Notes: a model not told the origin generated them from the letters alone. Shown: positions 15,799 through 23,555, counted from the first letter of the stretch. The stretch: DNA of 37,461 nucleotides from Rhodocyclaceae bacterium (GCA_020445785.1 JAGRFZ010000140.1:4674-42134); one strand, 5' to 3'. A program made the numbers and translations.

Positions 15799-16599
15799 AT
15801 GAATGCCCGTTCCATGAAATGGCTGATGGTGTTTGCCGGCGGCATTGCGCTCACCGGGTGTGTGACCACAGGCACCGGCGGGTCGTTGCTGTCGGGCTCC
15901 GCAGCCGGCGGGACCAGCGCGGACGCGTCGGGAATCGAGCGTTGCTCCCAACCCTACGGCACCCTGGCCGTGGACGATGGCCGCGCCGCTGACTGGTACG
16001 GGCGTTTCGGCAGCACCACGCAGGTAACGAGCATCGAGCCCCTGCTGCGGCTGGCCGTGCAGCAGTCCAACTGCTTCGTCATCACGTCGATCGGTAATCT
16101 GCGCACGGACAGCAGACTATCCCGAATCACCGACATCCAGCGCAATTCGGGCGAGTATCGCGCAGGCTCGAAGCAGCAAAAAGGCCAGCGCGTCGCCGCG
16201 GATTACTATCTGGAGCCGGCCATCGCCATCAACAATTCGCCGACGGGCAAGATCGGTGCCGCCTTGGGTGGCCTGTTGAACAGCACGCTGGGTCGCGTGG
16301 CGGGTTCGGTCGAAACCCGAGATTCGGTCGTCACCTTGTCGTTGTTCGACATTCGTTCGGCGGTCCAGATCGCGATTTCCGAGGGCAGTTCGACCGCCAC
16401 CAATTATGGCGCCGCGGTTGCTGCTTTTGGTGGCGGTGCCGCCGGATCGCTGAGCGGCTTCCAGCGCACGCCGGAAGGCAAGGCGACCGTGGCGGCGTTC
16501 GTCGACGCGTATAACAACATGGTGATTTCGCTGCGCAATTACCGCGCCCAGGAAGTCAAGGGTGGTCTGGGGCGGGGCGGCACGCTCAAGGTCAATTGA
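15799..16599 (+). CDS. CsgG/HfaB-like outer-membrane lipoprotein
   Basis: 266 residues from ATG 15799; AGGAGG (15784-15789) is 9 bases upstream of it but only 3 from the alternative ATG 15793. Signal peptide WLMVFAGGIALTGC with lipobox LTGC, C21. A Gly/Ser-rich linker follows, then a domain with PLLRLAVQQSNCFVITSIG, ADYYLEPAIAI and DSVVTLSLFDIRSAVQI, which follows the beta-alpha order of CsgG/HfaB-type proteins (curli secretion pore, holdfast anchor) more loosely than true CsgG. It may form or assist an outer-membrane pore or act as a periplasmic organiser. No csgA/csgE/csgF homologues are visible. The neighbouring Sel1 lipoprotein is a likely partner. Confidence 0.75.
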   Translation: MNARSMKWLMVFAGGIALTGCVTTGTGGSLLSGSAAGGTSADASGIERCSQPYGTLAVDDGRAADWYGRFGSTTQVTSIEPLLRLAVQQSNCFVITSIGNLRTDSRLSRITDIQRNSGEYRAGSKQQKGQRVAADYYLEPAIAINNSPTGKIGAALGGLLNSTLGRVAGSVETRDSVVTLSLFDIRSAVQIAISEGSSTATNYGAAVAAFGGGAAGSLSGFQRTPEGKATVAAFVDAYNNMVISLRNYRAQEVKGGLGRGGTLKVN

Positions 16600-16757
16600 G
16601 CGCCTTGCCGCTCGGTGTGCCTTGAGGTCGGGGCCCGCTGGCGAAGGGCCAATGCCGGCCGCTTGGCACGGTCATGGCCGCCATTCTTGCTCTGATCGTG
16701 CCCGGTTCCGTCGATGGATGTGCACTTGGGCCGCGCGGCCACCGAAGTCTCGCACGC

Positions 16758-16820
16758 CGGAGGTGGCGGGGCGCTGCTGTACCGGCGAGGGGCTGCGCAG
16801 GCACGAATCCGCCACCTCCG
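16758..16820 (+). repeat. Perfect 12-bp inverted repeat, possible structured RNA
   Basis: CGGAGGTGGCGG at 16758-16769 and its exact reverse complement at 16809-16820 enclose a 39-base loop containing GCGC at both sides. A 12-bp uninterrupted stem outside any gene is unlikely to be coding residue. It could be part of a small RNA, a processing signal or an operator for a dimeric regulator. Confidence 0.45.
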
Positions 16821-16849
16821 CTTCCGCATTTTCGTAGCCGGAGCGTTTT
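16819..16849 (+). terminator. Hairpin followed by TTTT, candidate intrinsic terminator
   Basis: CGCTtCCG (16819-16826) pairs with CGGAGCG (16839-16845), one base bulged, loop about 12 bases, followed directly by TTTT (16846-16849). It would end a plus-strand transcript from the lipoprotein genes 220 bases upstream, or from an RNA starting within the gap. Its first two bases are shared with the right arm of the 12-bp inverted repeat, so the two structures are partly exclusive. Confidence 0.4.
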
Positions 16850-17065
16850 GGGGACGCGTGTGACGCGCCTACCGCACGATCCGTCGCCGTAGGCGGCATA
16901 CGAATCAGGTCACGATCGGTCGAGCCGGCGAGGCACGCCGGACATCGGGCAGCGACGCGCGTGCGGCCGATGGCTGGTCCGACGCCGCCCACGCGGTCGC
17001 TCGGCCGCATGGGCGAAAGCCGCCAGCGATTGTTGCGTTGCCCGGCCACGCGGCTCGGGCGCCCA

Positions 17066-17109
17066 CGTTACCTCCGGAGCCGGCGTCGGTATACCGGACA
17101 ACGGTAACG
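17066..17109 (+). promoter_or_regulatory. Leader hairpin ahead of the ECF sigma gene
   Basis: CGTTACC (17066-17072) pairs with GGTAACG (17103-17109) and inside it TCCGG (17073-17077) pairs with CCGGA (17094-17098), the right side carrying a 4-base bulge. It ends 11 bases before the GTG start and includes the weak ACGGA-like ribosome-binding region, so it could mask translation of the sigma factor, or be an operator. Confidence 0.4.
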
Positions 17110-17120
17110 GATCGACCGCG

Positions 17121-17660
17121 GTGGACGACCAGCTCATTTCCCGATTTCAGCGCGGCGAGCGCACGGCATTCGCCAAGCTCGTCGAGCACTACCAAAGGCC
17201 CGTCATCGCCTACTTGGGGCGGCTTGGCCTATCGGCTGCGGAGGCGGACGAACTCGCGCAGGACGCCTTTTTCCGGGTCTGGAAGAACGCCGCCGAGTTC
17301 GATCCGCGCCGCGCCTCGCTACCGACGTGGCTTTTTTCGATTGTCCACAATCTGGCCGTGAATGCCCTGCGCCGGGCGCACCGCAGAGGGCATCTGCCCC
17401 TCGATGCGGCAATCGACCGGGCGGACGAGTCACCGGGTCCCGACGTGATGACGGAACTGGAACGGCGAAAGCACATTTTGCGCAACGCCCTGCGCCGTCT
17501 GCCCGTGGCCGATCGCAGTGTGCTGGCCTTGAGTTACTTCTGCGAACTCGATCACGCTGCGATTGCAAAGATAGAAGCATGCAGCGAAGCAGCAGTGAAG
17601 CAACGCCTGTATCGCGCCCGTCTCGTGCTGCGGCGGCTGCTGGAGTCCGAACATGACTGA
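17121..17660 (+). CDS. ECF-type RNA polymerase sigma factor
   Basis: 179 residues from GTG 17121. Region 2 (about 9-85) has the core-binding and -10 recognition signature DELAQDAFFRVWKNAAEFDP and LPTWLFSIVHNLAVNALRR; region 4 (about 118-172) has LRRLPVADRSVLALSYFCELDHAAIAKIEACSEAAVKQRLYRAR, a standard sigma-70 region-4 HTH. A short acidic linker joins them. Its stop overlaps the next gene by 8 bases, the usual arrangement for a sigma factor and its anti-sigma protein. A strong hairpin covers its leader. Targets probably include the downstream signal peptidase operon and perhaps the upstream lipoproteins; inferred from position only. Confidence 0.9.
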   Translation: MDDQLISRFQRGERTAFAKLVEHYQRPVIAYLGRLGLSAAEADELAQDAFFRVWKNAAEFDPRRASLPTWLFSIVHNLAVNALRRAHRRGHLPLDAAIDRADESPGPDVMTELERRKHILRNALRRLPVADRSVLALSYFCELDHAAIAKIEACSEAAVKQRLYRARLVLRRLLESEHD

Positions 17661-17868
17661 TTCCTTCGACGATCTGCTCGAGCAAGGCCTTCTCGAGCCA
17701 TCCACCGACTTTTTGGAGCGGGCGATGTCGCGCATCGGCCCGCCACGCACGGAACCGCCCTGGCGTCGCTGGGCGCGTGGCGCCGCGCTGCTCGGCGGTG
17801 CGCTGCTCGGCGGCGCCCAGTTGTTGGCTTTCGCCCTCGCGGCATGGACATCCAGTGCCGCATTCTGA
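17653..17868 (+). CDS. Small single-span membrane protein, putative anti-sigma partner
   Basis: 71 residues. Acidic cytoplasmic N-terminus (MTDSFDDLLEQGLLEPSTDF), a short basic PPWRRWARG stretch, then one hydrophobic helix at about 43-65 and a 6-residue outside end, so N-in, C-out. It overlaps the sigma gene by 8 bases. Position and topology fit a minimal anti-sigma factor, but there is no zinc HxxxCxxC motif and no periplasmic sensor domain, so how it would sense a signal is unclear. It could also be a regulator of the signal peptidase made from the next gene, 14 bases further on. Confidence 0.7.
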   Translation: MTDSFDDLLEQGLLEPSTDFLERAMSRIGPPRTEPPWRRWARGAALLGGALLGGAQLLAFALAAWTSSAAF

Positions 17869-17882
17869 ACGAGGAACCCGCA

Positions 17883-18779
17883 ATGACAATCGGACGAAAT
17901 CTCCCGACCCATTGGCGCGCGGCGCTGATGTCCATGGTCTTGCCCGGCTTCGGCCAGCTCGCCAATGGACGGCCCAATCGCGCGATATGGCTGTTTCTCG
18001 CGTTCGCCCTCATCTCGGTGCCGGTGATGAGCTGGATCGCGGTGCGGCTGTCTCCGCCTTGGACGCTGCCGGCGCTGACGGTGAGCCTGGCCGCGACCTT
18101 GGCCGTCTGGCTGGCTTCAGTCGTCGATGCCTGGCGCGATGGCCGGCGACCAGGGGAGCGGCCGCGGCAGGCCTGGCAGACCGGTGGTGTCTACCTGCTG
18201 GTCTTTCTGGTCTGCAACGCGCTCGTGCTGCCCGCGCTGATCACCCATGTGCGGGCCCACCATGTGGCTTCGTGGCGCATCCCGTCGGAGAGCATGGCGC
18301 CCGGTATCCTGCGCGGCGACGTGTTGTTTGCCGACATGAGCTACAACTGCCCGGGCTGCGCAAGCGCCGTGCAGCGGGGCGATGTCGGCATTTTCACCTA
18401 CCCCAACGATCGCACGCTGGTCTACATCAAGCGCGTGATCGGCCTGCCCGGCGACCGGGTGCGGATCGACGGCCACCGGGTCTGGGTCAATGGCGAGGCG
18501 CTGGGTGGGTCGTCCGACGCGGCCGGCCAAGCGGACGAACGGCTCGGCGCGCACCGGTGGCGGGCCGATTGGCAGGACGCCGAGGACGTGGCGCTGGCGC
18601 AGACGGTGCCGCCCGGCGCCGTGTTCGTGCTCGGCGACAATCGCGGACACAGCAAGGATTCCCGTCACTTCGGCACCGTACCCCTGCGTGACGTGGTCGG
18701 ACGGGCCCGGCAGATCTGGTTTTCGAAGGATCCGGGCGGCGGTGTGCGTTGGTCGCGCATTGGCCGGGCGGTCGACTGA
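17883..18779 (+). CDS. lepB: Signal peptidase I with N-terminal membrane domain and CPGC motif
   Basis: 298 residues from ATG 17883, with GAGGAA 6 bases upstream (in-frame ATG 17844 has no such site). Residues 1-125 contain three hydrophobic spans; the opening LPGFGQLANGRPNRAIWLF resembles the TM2/DUF5683-type module seen ahead of some S26 peptidases. The S26 domain has the catalytic Ser S137 in IPSESMAP and general-base Lys K183 in YIKRVIGLPGDRV, with GDNRGHSKDSR near 255 as the third conserved box. An unusual feature is NCPGC (C156, C159) close after the active-site serine, able to form a disulfide or bind metal. Made with an ECF sigma factor and a small membrane protein, not with the usual lepA/rnc/era genes, so it is probably an accessory, inducible peptidase. 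Confidence 0.85.
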   Translation: MTIGRNLPTHWRAALMSMVLPGFGQLANGRPNRAIWLFLAFALISVPVMSWIAVRLSPPWTLPALTVSLAATLAVWLASVVDAWRDGRRPGERPRQAWQTGGVYLLVFLVCNALVLPALITHVRAHHVASWRIPSESMAPGILRGDVLFADMSYNCPGCASAVQRGDVGIFTYPNDRTLVYIKRVIGLPGDRVRIDGHRVWVNGEALGGSSDAAGQADERLGAHRWRADWQDAEDVALAQTVPPGAVFVLGDNRGHSKDSRHFGTVPLRDVVGRARQIWFSKDPGGGVRWSRIGRAVD

Positions 18780-18939
18780 TCGCAGGCGCCGGGGTAGGGC
18801 CGGCGGCGTCGATCTGCCGCGTACCGTCCATCGGGCCGGCGGCGAAGGCGATATGCGGCGCATGCGTCCTTGTTTCCGGTCAACGCGAGGCGGTGCGAAT
18901 CGTGCTCCACTGGAATGGAGCGCAGACGGATCGAGGGTT

Positions 18940-18958
18940 CGGCCCCTTGCTCGGGCCG
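18940..18958 (+). promoter_or_regulatory. Short hairpin upstream of the 85-residue gene
   Basis: CGGCCC (18940-18945) and GGGCCG (18953-18958) form a 6-bp stem with 7-base loop, 33 bases before the ATG of the next gene and without a T-run. Lies in a 212-base gap otherwise without recognisable features. May be a terminator-like remnant of the signal peptidase operon or chance. Confidence 0.2.
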
Positions 18959-18991
18959 GACGAGGGAAAACCGACGGTAGCGGAGGTTGCC

Positions 18992-19249
18992 ATGCTGACG
19001 ATCGAAGACTGCATCGAGCTCTCGGAACTATCCGAGGAAGAAATCCTGGCCATTGCCGAACACGAGCACGTACCCGAGATGGTGGCACTGGAGCTGGGCA
19101 ACTACCTGACCCACTCCGCCGCGGGTGAGCGCCGCATCCGGCGCATGATCTGCGAAGACATGGACCGCGCCCGCGCCTGCGGCAATCTGCAGCGGCTGGC
19201 CGAACTCAAGCTGGTGCTCAAGCACTTCGTCGAAACGCACCCCGCGTGA
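18992..19249 (+). CDS. Small conserved-looking cytoplasmic protein (85 aa)
   Basis: 85 residues. GGAGG (18982-18986) lies 5 bases ahead of the ATG. The sequence is helical and acidic in the first half (IEDCIELSELSEEEILAIAEHEHVPEMVALELGNYL) and ends RLAELKLVLKHFVETHPA; ICEDMDRARACGNLQRL contains two Cys seven apart. No membrane span or known domain. I recall such proteins next to sfsA in related genomes but know no function. It is 27 bases ahead of sfsA on the same strand and may be translated from the same message. Confidence 0.7.
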   Translation: MLTIEDCIELSELSEEEILAIAEHEHVPEMVALELGNYLTHSAAGERRIRRMICEDMDRARACGNLQRLAELKLVLKHFVETHPA

Positions 19250-19261
19250 GCGCTTGCGGCG

Positions 19262-19274
19262 CGCCATAATGGCG
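19262..19274 (+). promoter_or_regulatory. Dyad CGCCAT-A-ATGGCG before sfsA
   Basis: Perfect 6-bp arms around one central A, ending 2 bases before the sfsA ATG and overlapping the ribosome-binding region (GGCGGG). The CATAAT inside resembles a -10. Could affect sfsA translation or bind a dimer; a single hexamer dyad is weak evidence. Confidence 0.25.
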
Positions 19275-19276
19275 GG

Positions 19277-19987
19277 ATGCGCTTCGATGAGCCCCTGCTG
19301 GAAGGCCGCCTGCTGAGGCGCTATCAGCGCTTCCTGGCCGACGTAGACACGGCGGACGGCGTGGTCACGGCCCATTGTCCCAACACCGGCTCGATGCGCG
19401 GCTGCGCGGAACCGGGCATGCGCGTGTGGTTGTCCCGCGCCCGCAATCCGGGGCGCAAGCTGGCGTGGACCTGGGAGTTGGTCGAGGTCGCGCCCGGGGT
19501 TCCGGTGGGGGTCCATACAGGGCGCGCCAACCGCCTCGTGCGCGAAGCCATCGCGGCCGGTCTCGTGGGCGAGCTGGACGGCTACGACAGTTTGCGCGGG
19601 GAGGTGCGCTACGGCGCCAAAAGCCGGATCGACCTGCTGCTCGAGGCGGCTGGCCGGCCGCCCTGCTTCGTCGAGGTCAAGAACGTGACGGCCGCGGTCG
19701 ACGGCAGCATCGGCTACTTCCCCGACGCGGTGACCGAGCGCGGCCGCCGTCATCTGGAGGAGATGTCCGCCGAGGTCGCCACCGGGCGACGCGCGGTGCT
19801 GGTGTTCTGCGTCCAGCGCGCCGACGTGGACGAGGTGCGTCCGGCGGACCACATCGATCCGGCCTACGGTCGACAACTGCGCGCGGCGCTCGCCTGCGGG
19901 GTCGAAGTGCTGGCGCTGGGTGCCGACGTGTCGCCGCGCGAAATCACGCTGGTTCGCCGTCTGGCGGTGGGGCTGCCCGTGGGCTAA
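19277..19987 (+). CDS. sfsA: SfsA, sugar fermentation stimulation protein / nuclease-fold protein
   Basis: 236 residues, the family length. Signatures: VTAHCPNTGSMRGC near the N-terminus, GAKSRIDLLLEA, CFVEVKNVTAA, SIGYFPDAVTERGRRHLEEM and VLVFCVQRADV. The D...ExK pattern (RIDLLLE...FVEVKN) is that of a PD-(D/E)XK-like nuclease core, and current databases call the family a DNA/RNA nuclease; historically linked to maltose genes in E. coli. Substrate not established. Between an 85-residue protein gene and the convergent 5-formyl-THF cyclo-ligase, which overlaps it by 4 bases. Confidence 0.95.
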   Translation: MRFDEPLLEGRLLRRYQRFLADVDTADGVVTAHCPNTGSMRGCAEPGMRVWLSRARNPGRKLAWTWELVEVAPGVPVGVHTGRANRLVREAIAAGLVGELDGYDSLRGEVRYGAKSRIDLLLEAAGRPPCFVEVKNVTAAVDGSIGYFPDAVTERGRRHLEEMSAEVATGRRAVLVFCVQRADVDEVRPADHIDPAYGRQLRAALACGVEVLALGADVSPREITLVRRLAVGLPVG

Positions 19988-20580
19988 CGATCCTCGCAAC
20001 GACAGTCGACGATGCCGCGGTCGGTCACCACCCATTGCATCGGCACATCGTGCGGTTGGGGCAGGGCACTGGGCACCTCGGCGTCATGGTAGGCGATGCC
20101 GGCCACCAGCGCCGGCGGGTCGAGGGCCGCCAGCGTACGGTCGAAGTAGCCGCCACCGTAGCCGATGCGATAGCCCCGACGGTCGAAGGCATTGACCGGA
20201 AGGAGCACCAGTTCGGGGTGTAGTGGTGGCCCATCCGCCGGATGGGGAATGCCGTATCGATCCGCCACCATGTCGCTGTGCGGGGTCCAGCGACGAAAAC
20301 CCATCGGCCGCTTCGGCGCCACCACGACCGGCAGGGCGGCGGTATGGCATGGGTCGCGCTGGAGCCAGTCGGCGACCCAGTCCCGCAGATCGGGCTCCGC
20401 CCGGTGGGGCCAGCAGAATGCGAGGCGGCCGATCTCGAGCGTCGCCAGCAGATCGTCGAGCCGCGCCGCGATCTGTCCGTCCGCCACCTGTCGGGCTGCC
20501 TCCGGCATCGCCATGCGTCGTGTGATGGCGACATCCCGGATGCGTTTTTTGAGGACGGCAATGTCGGGAAACTGGGGCAC
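19984..20580 (-). CDS. ygfA: 5-formyltetrahydrofolate cyclo-ligase
   Basis: 198 residues from GTG 20580; the frame is open to 20682 but the next gene begins there on the other strand and no better start codon exists before the conserved first helix (VLKKRIRDVAITRRMAMPE). Motifs: LAFCWPHRAEPDL, a substrate loop with MGFRRWTPHSDM, and the ATP/metal motif GYRIGYGGGYFDRTLA near 140. The C-terminus DVPMQWVVTDRGI is typical. It converts 5-formyl-THF to 5,10-methenyl-THF with ATP. Overlaps the sfsA 3' end by 4 bases and is divergent from slt with a 53-base gap. Confidence 0.92.
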   Translation of the reverse strand: MPQFPDIAVLKKRIRDVAITRRMAMPEAARQVADGQIAARLDDLLATLEIGRLAFCWPHRAEPDLRDWVADWLQRDPCHTAALPVVVAPKRPMGFRRWTPHSDMVADRYGIPHPADGPPLHPELVLLPVNAFDRRGYRIGYGGGYFDRTLAALDPPALVAGIAYHDAEVPSALPQPHDVPMQWVVTDRGIVDCRCEDR

Positions 20581-20633
20581 CGGTCGTGGCTCGGGTAGGA
20601 TGATGACGGCAGCAGCAACGGAAATTCTAAGCC

Positions 20634-22556
20634 ATGAAGCGTGTACTTCTGCTGGCCGCCTGGATGGGCCTGCTGGCAGCAATCCCGATGCCCGCCCTGG
20701 CGCTGTCGGGAGACGAGCGCATCGTCGCCGCGCGCGAAGCGCTGAGGACCGGCAATGCGGCCGAACTGGAGGCGCTGGCGGCGCGTCCCGGATCGCATCG
20801 CCTCGAGCGTTATGTCGAATACTGGTTGCTCAGCAATCGCCTGGCCCGGCGGGACGAGGTGCCGGACGCTGCCGCCCTCGAACGCTTCATCCGACGTCAC
20901 GAAGGCAGTGTGCTGGCCGAACGTCTACGCGAGGCCTGGATTCGTCGCGCGGCCGACGACGGCGACTGGTCGGCCGTACTGGCTCGCTACCGGGCCGTCC
21001 AGTCACCCGACCGGGACGTTCAGTGCCACTACCTCCAGGGCCGATTGCTGCTGGGCGATCGCTCCGCGCTCGAGCCGGCACTGGAGATCTGGCGGGACAA
21101 TCCGCGCGTCGTGGCGGCCTGCGAACCGGTGCTCGCGCACCTGGTGTCGGCACAAAGCGTCGATCGGGATGAAATCTGGCTGCGCTGGCGCTGGGCCCTG
21201 AGCATCGGGCGGACGCGGGACGCCGAGACGATCGGCGCCTGGCTCGGCAGTGAGGCGCCCGATGCGAAGGTACTGACATCCCTGCACAAGAATCCGGTGC
21301 GCTTCCTGGACCGCCTGCCGGTCAATTTCTCCACCACCCGGCGCGGACGTGAACAGGCGCTGGCCGCGCTCACCCGCCTCGCCCGCGATGATGCGGCGCA
21401 GGCCCATTTCCGCTTCCAGCGCTTGTTCGACCGTTTCAAGGCGCGCGAGCGGGCCTATTTCTATGGCATTCTCGGCTGGCGCGGGGCAGAACAGCACCTG
21501 GCGGATGCGATCAAATGGTATCGCGCCGCGGGCGACTCGCCCCTGACCGACGAGCAGCAGGCATGGCGGGTGCGGGCGGCCCTGCGCAACTCGGACTGGA
21601 AGGGTGTGCGTCGTGCCATCGAGGGCCTGCCCGAGCCCATGCGGGACGATTCGGCCTGGATCTACTGGCTCGGTCGGGCCACGGCGGCAGCCGGCGACGA
21701 TGCCGCCGCAGTCTATCAGTATGCCCGCATCGCGGATGGCACCGACTTCTACGGTCTGCTGGCCGCCGAGGAACTGGGGCGCAGTTTCGAGCCGCCGGCC
21801 CGGCAGCCCGAACGCCACCGTGCTGCACGCGCACAGGCAGCGACGGATCCGGGCCTGCAACGGGCGCTCGCCTTGTTCCGCCTCGACATGCGGACGGAAG
21901 GGGTTCGTGAGTGGAACTGGGCGCTGCGCGACCGGGACGACGATTTCCTGATCGCCGCCGCCGCGCTGGCGGCCGCTGCCGGCGTCTACGATCGGGCGAT
22001 CAACACCGCCGAGCGTGCCCAGCGTCAGGCTGACATGGCGTTGCGCTACCTCGCGCCGTACCGCGAATTGATCGAACCGCAGGCGCGGGCGCAGGGGCTG
22101 GAGTTGTCCTGGGTGTATGGTTTGATGCGCCAGGAAAGCCGTTTCGTGCCGGCGGCGCGTTCGCGCGCAGGGGCGCAGGGTCTGATGCAGGTCATGCCGG
22201 CCACGGGGCGCTGGGTGGCCCGCAAGATCGGGGTCCGGGGCTTCAGCGTCAATTGGCTGCGCGAACCGGAAAACAACGTCATGATTGGCACCCACTACAT
22301 GCGGATGGTGATGGAAGGGCTGGACAACCACCCGGTGCTCGCCTCGGCCGGGTACAACGCCGGGCCGGGCCGGGCCCGCCGCTGGCGCGACCCGCAGCCG
22401 CTGGAAGGGGCCATCTATGCCGAGACCATCCCATTCGACGAGACCCGTCGCTATGTCAAGAAGGTCATGGCCAACGCGGTGGTCTATGGTGCGCTGTTCG
22501 AGGGCAAGGCACAGTCGCTGAAGGCGCGGCTGGGTACGATCCGTCCGGCGCAATGA
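20634..22556 (+). CDS. slt: Soluble lytic murein transglycosylase
   Basis: 640 residues, same size as E. coli Slt70. Signal peptide MKRVLLLAAWMGLLAAIPMPALA gives a periplasmic protein. Residues ~30-460 are the superhelical U/L domains with alpha-solenoid repeats (AIKWYRAAGDS, WIYWLGRATAAAGDDAAAVYQYARIADGTDFYGLLAAEELG). The catalytic lysozyme-like domain starts near 480: WVYGLMRQESRF with catalytic E501, SRAGAQGLMQVMP, NVMIGTHYMRM, LASAGYNAGPGRARRW and IPFDETRRYVKKVM. It cleaves glycan strands to 1,6-anhydromuramyl ends. Weak ribosome-binding site. Its stop precedes the NDUFA9-like gene by 25 bases, so they may form one operon with cca and the PBP1C-like gene. Confidence 0.95.
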   Translation: MKRVLLLAAWMGLLAAIPMPALALSGDERIVAAREALRTGNAAELEALAARPGSHRLERYVEYWLLSNRLARRDEVPDAAALERFIRRHEGSVLAERLREAWIRRAADDGDWSAVLARYRAVQSPDRDVQCHYLQGRLLLGDRSALEPALEIWRDNPRVVAACEPVLAHLVSAQSVDRDEIWLRWRWALSIGRTRDAETIGAWLGSEAPDAKVLTSLHKNPVRFLDRLPVNFSTTRRGREQALAALTRLARDDAAQAHFRFQRLFDRFKARERAYFYGILGWRGAEQHLADAIKWYRAAGDSPLTDEQQAWRVRAALRNSDWKGVRRAIEGLPEPMRDDSAWIYWLGRATAAAGDDAAAVYQYARIADGTDFYGLLAAEELGRSFEPPARQPERHRAARAQAATDPGLQRALALFRLDMRTEGVREWNWALRDRDDDFLIAAAALAAAAGVYDRAINTAERAQRQADMALRYLAPYRELIEPQARAQGLELSWVYGLMRQESRFVPAARSRAGAQGLMQVMPATGRWVARKIGVRGFSVNWLREPENNVMIGTHYMRMVMEGLDNHPVLASAGYNAGPGRARRWRDPQPLEGAIYAETIPFDETRRYVKKVMANAVVYGALFEGKAQSLKARLGTIRPAQ

Positions 22557-22581
22557 CACAAACCAAGAGGAGAAGCCTGCA

Positions 22582-23541
22582 ATGAAGCTCGAACAGGTCC
22601 TGGTGCTCGGCGGCAGCGGTTTCGTCGGCACCTCGCTCGCCAACCGACTTGCCGAACGTGGTCTGCGGGTCCGTATTCCGACCCGGCGCCGCAGCCGCGC
22701 CGGGCACCTGCTGCCGCTGCCGACCGTAGACGTGGTCGAAGCGGACATCCACGACGACACGGCGCTCGAGCAACTGCTCGACGGGGTCGATGCGGTCGTG
22801 AATCTGGTGGCGGTGCTGCACTCGCCCAGTGGCAAGCCCTACGGTCCGGAGTTCGCGAAGGTGCACGTCGACCTGCCGCGCCGATTGGTCGCGGCCTGCG
22901 ACAAGCAGGGCGTCCGCCGCCTGGTGCACGTCAGTGCGCTCGGCGCCGCCGAGGATGCGCCGTCCGAATACCTGCGCTCCAAGGCCGCCGGCGAAGCGGC
23001 GATCCGCGCCGGCGGGCGCAAGCTCGCATGGACCATCGTGCGGCCGTCGGTGATCTTCGGGCCGGGCGACCACTTCCTGAACCTGTTCGCGGGCTTGCTC
23101 CGGTTCATGCCGCTGCTGCCGATCGGCGGTGCCAAGGCCAGGCTGCAGCCGGTGTATGTCGAGGACGTCGCCGAACTGCTGGCGAGTTGCCTGGATTGGC
23201 CGGAGGCGGCGGGGCAGACCTGGGATGCCGCCGGGCCGCGGGTCTACACCCTCGGGCAACTGGTCGAATACGTCGGTGAGGTCAGCGACCATCGGGGCTT
23301 GGTGATCCCCCTGCCGGGACCGGTGGCGATGCTGCAGGCGGCGGTGATGGAGCGGCTGCCCAATTCGCCATTGAGCCGCGACAATCTGCGTTCCTTGCAG
23401 AAGGACTGCGTGGTCGAAGGCGAGCCGCTGCCGTTCGGCAGCGAGCCGACACCGCTGGAGGCGATCGCGCCACTCTACCTCTCGCCGCAGCGGCGCCGGG
23501 CGTCGTTCTTCGGTTCGGCCCAGCATGGCCGGGAGTTCTGA
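22582..23541 (+). CDS. NAD(P)-binding protein of the NDUFA9 / complex-I-associated SDR type
   Basis: 319 residues; AGAGGAG lies about 8 bases before ATG 22582. Atypical SDR Rossmann start VLVLGGSGFVGTSLANRLAE (GGSGFVG 10-16), then VNLVAVLHSPSG, FAKVHVDLPRRLVAACDKQG, LVHVSALGA, the YLRSKAAGEAAI (YxxxK) motif and RPSVIFGPGDHFLN. These are the features of the NDUFA9-like family, which is linked to complex I or ubiquinone metabolism in mitochondria; the bacterial role is not settled. Located between slt and cca, 14 bases ahead of cca. Confidence 0.88.
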   Translation: MKLEQVLVLGGSGFVGTSLANRLAERGLRVRIPTRRRSRAGHLLPLPTVDVVEADIHDDTALEQLLDGVDAVVNLVAVLHSPSGKPYGPEFAKVHVDLPRRLVAACDKQGVRRLVHVSALGAAEDAPSEYLRSKAAGEAAIRAGGRKLAWTIVRPSVIFGPGDHFLNLFAGLLRFMPLLPIGGAKARLQPVYVEDVAELLASCLDWPEAAGQTWDAAGPRVYTLGQLVEYVGEVSDHRGLVIPLPGPVAMLQAAVMERLPNSPLSRDNLRSLQKDCVVEGEPLPFGSEPTPLEAIAPLYLSPQRRRASFFGSAQHGREF

Positions 23542-23555
23542 GCCGGGCGACGGTC

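Larger units (their letters stand above)
16600..17120 (+). other. 521-base gap with inverted repeats, no convincing gene
   Basis: Between the CsgG-like gene and the ECF sigma gene. Short open frames exist (for example 16674-16892) but none has a ribosome-binding site or sensible composition. The region holds a 12-bp inverted repeat (16758-16820), a hairpin with TTTT (16819-16849) and a leader hairpin (17066-17109), described separately. No tRNA-like fold or promoter of good quality seen. Confidence 0.5.

Noticed and set aside
16674-16892. 72-codon frame in the lipoprotein-sigma gap
   Set aside because: No ribosome-binding site, Arg/Pro-rich composition, and it runs through the inverted repeat and hairpin.
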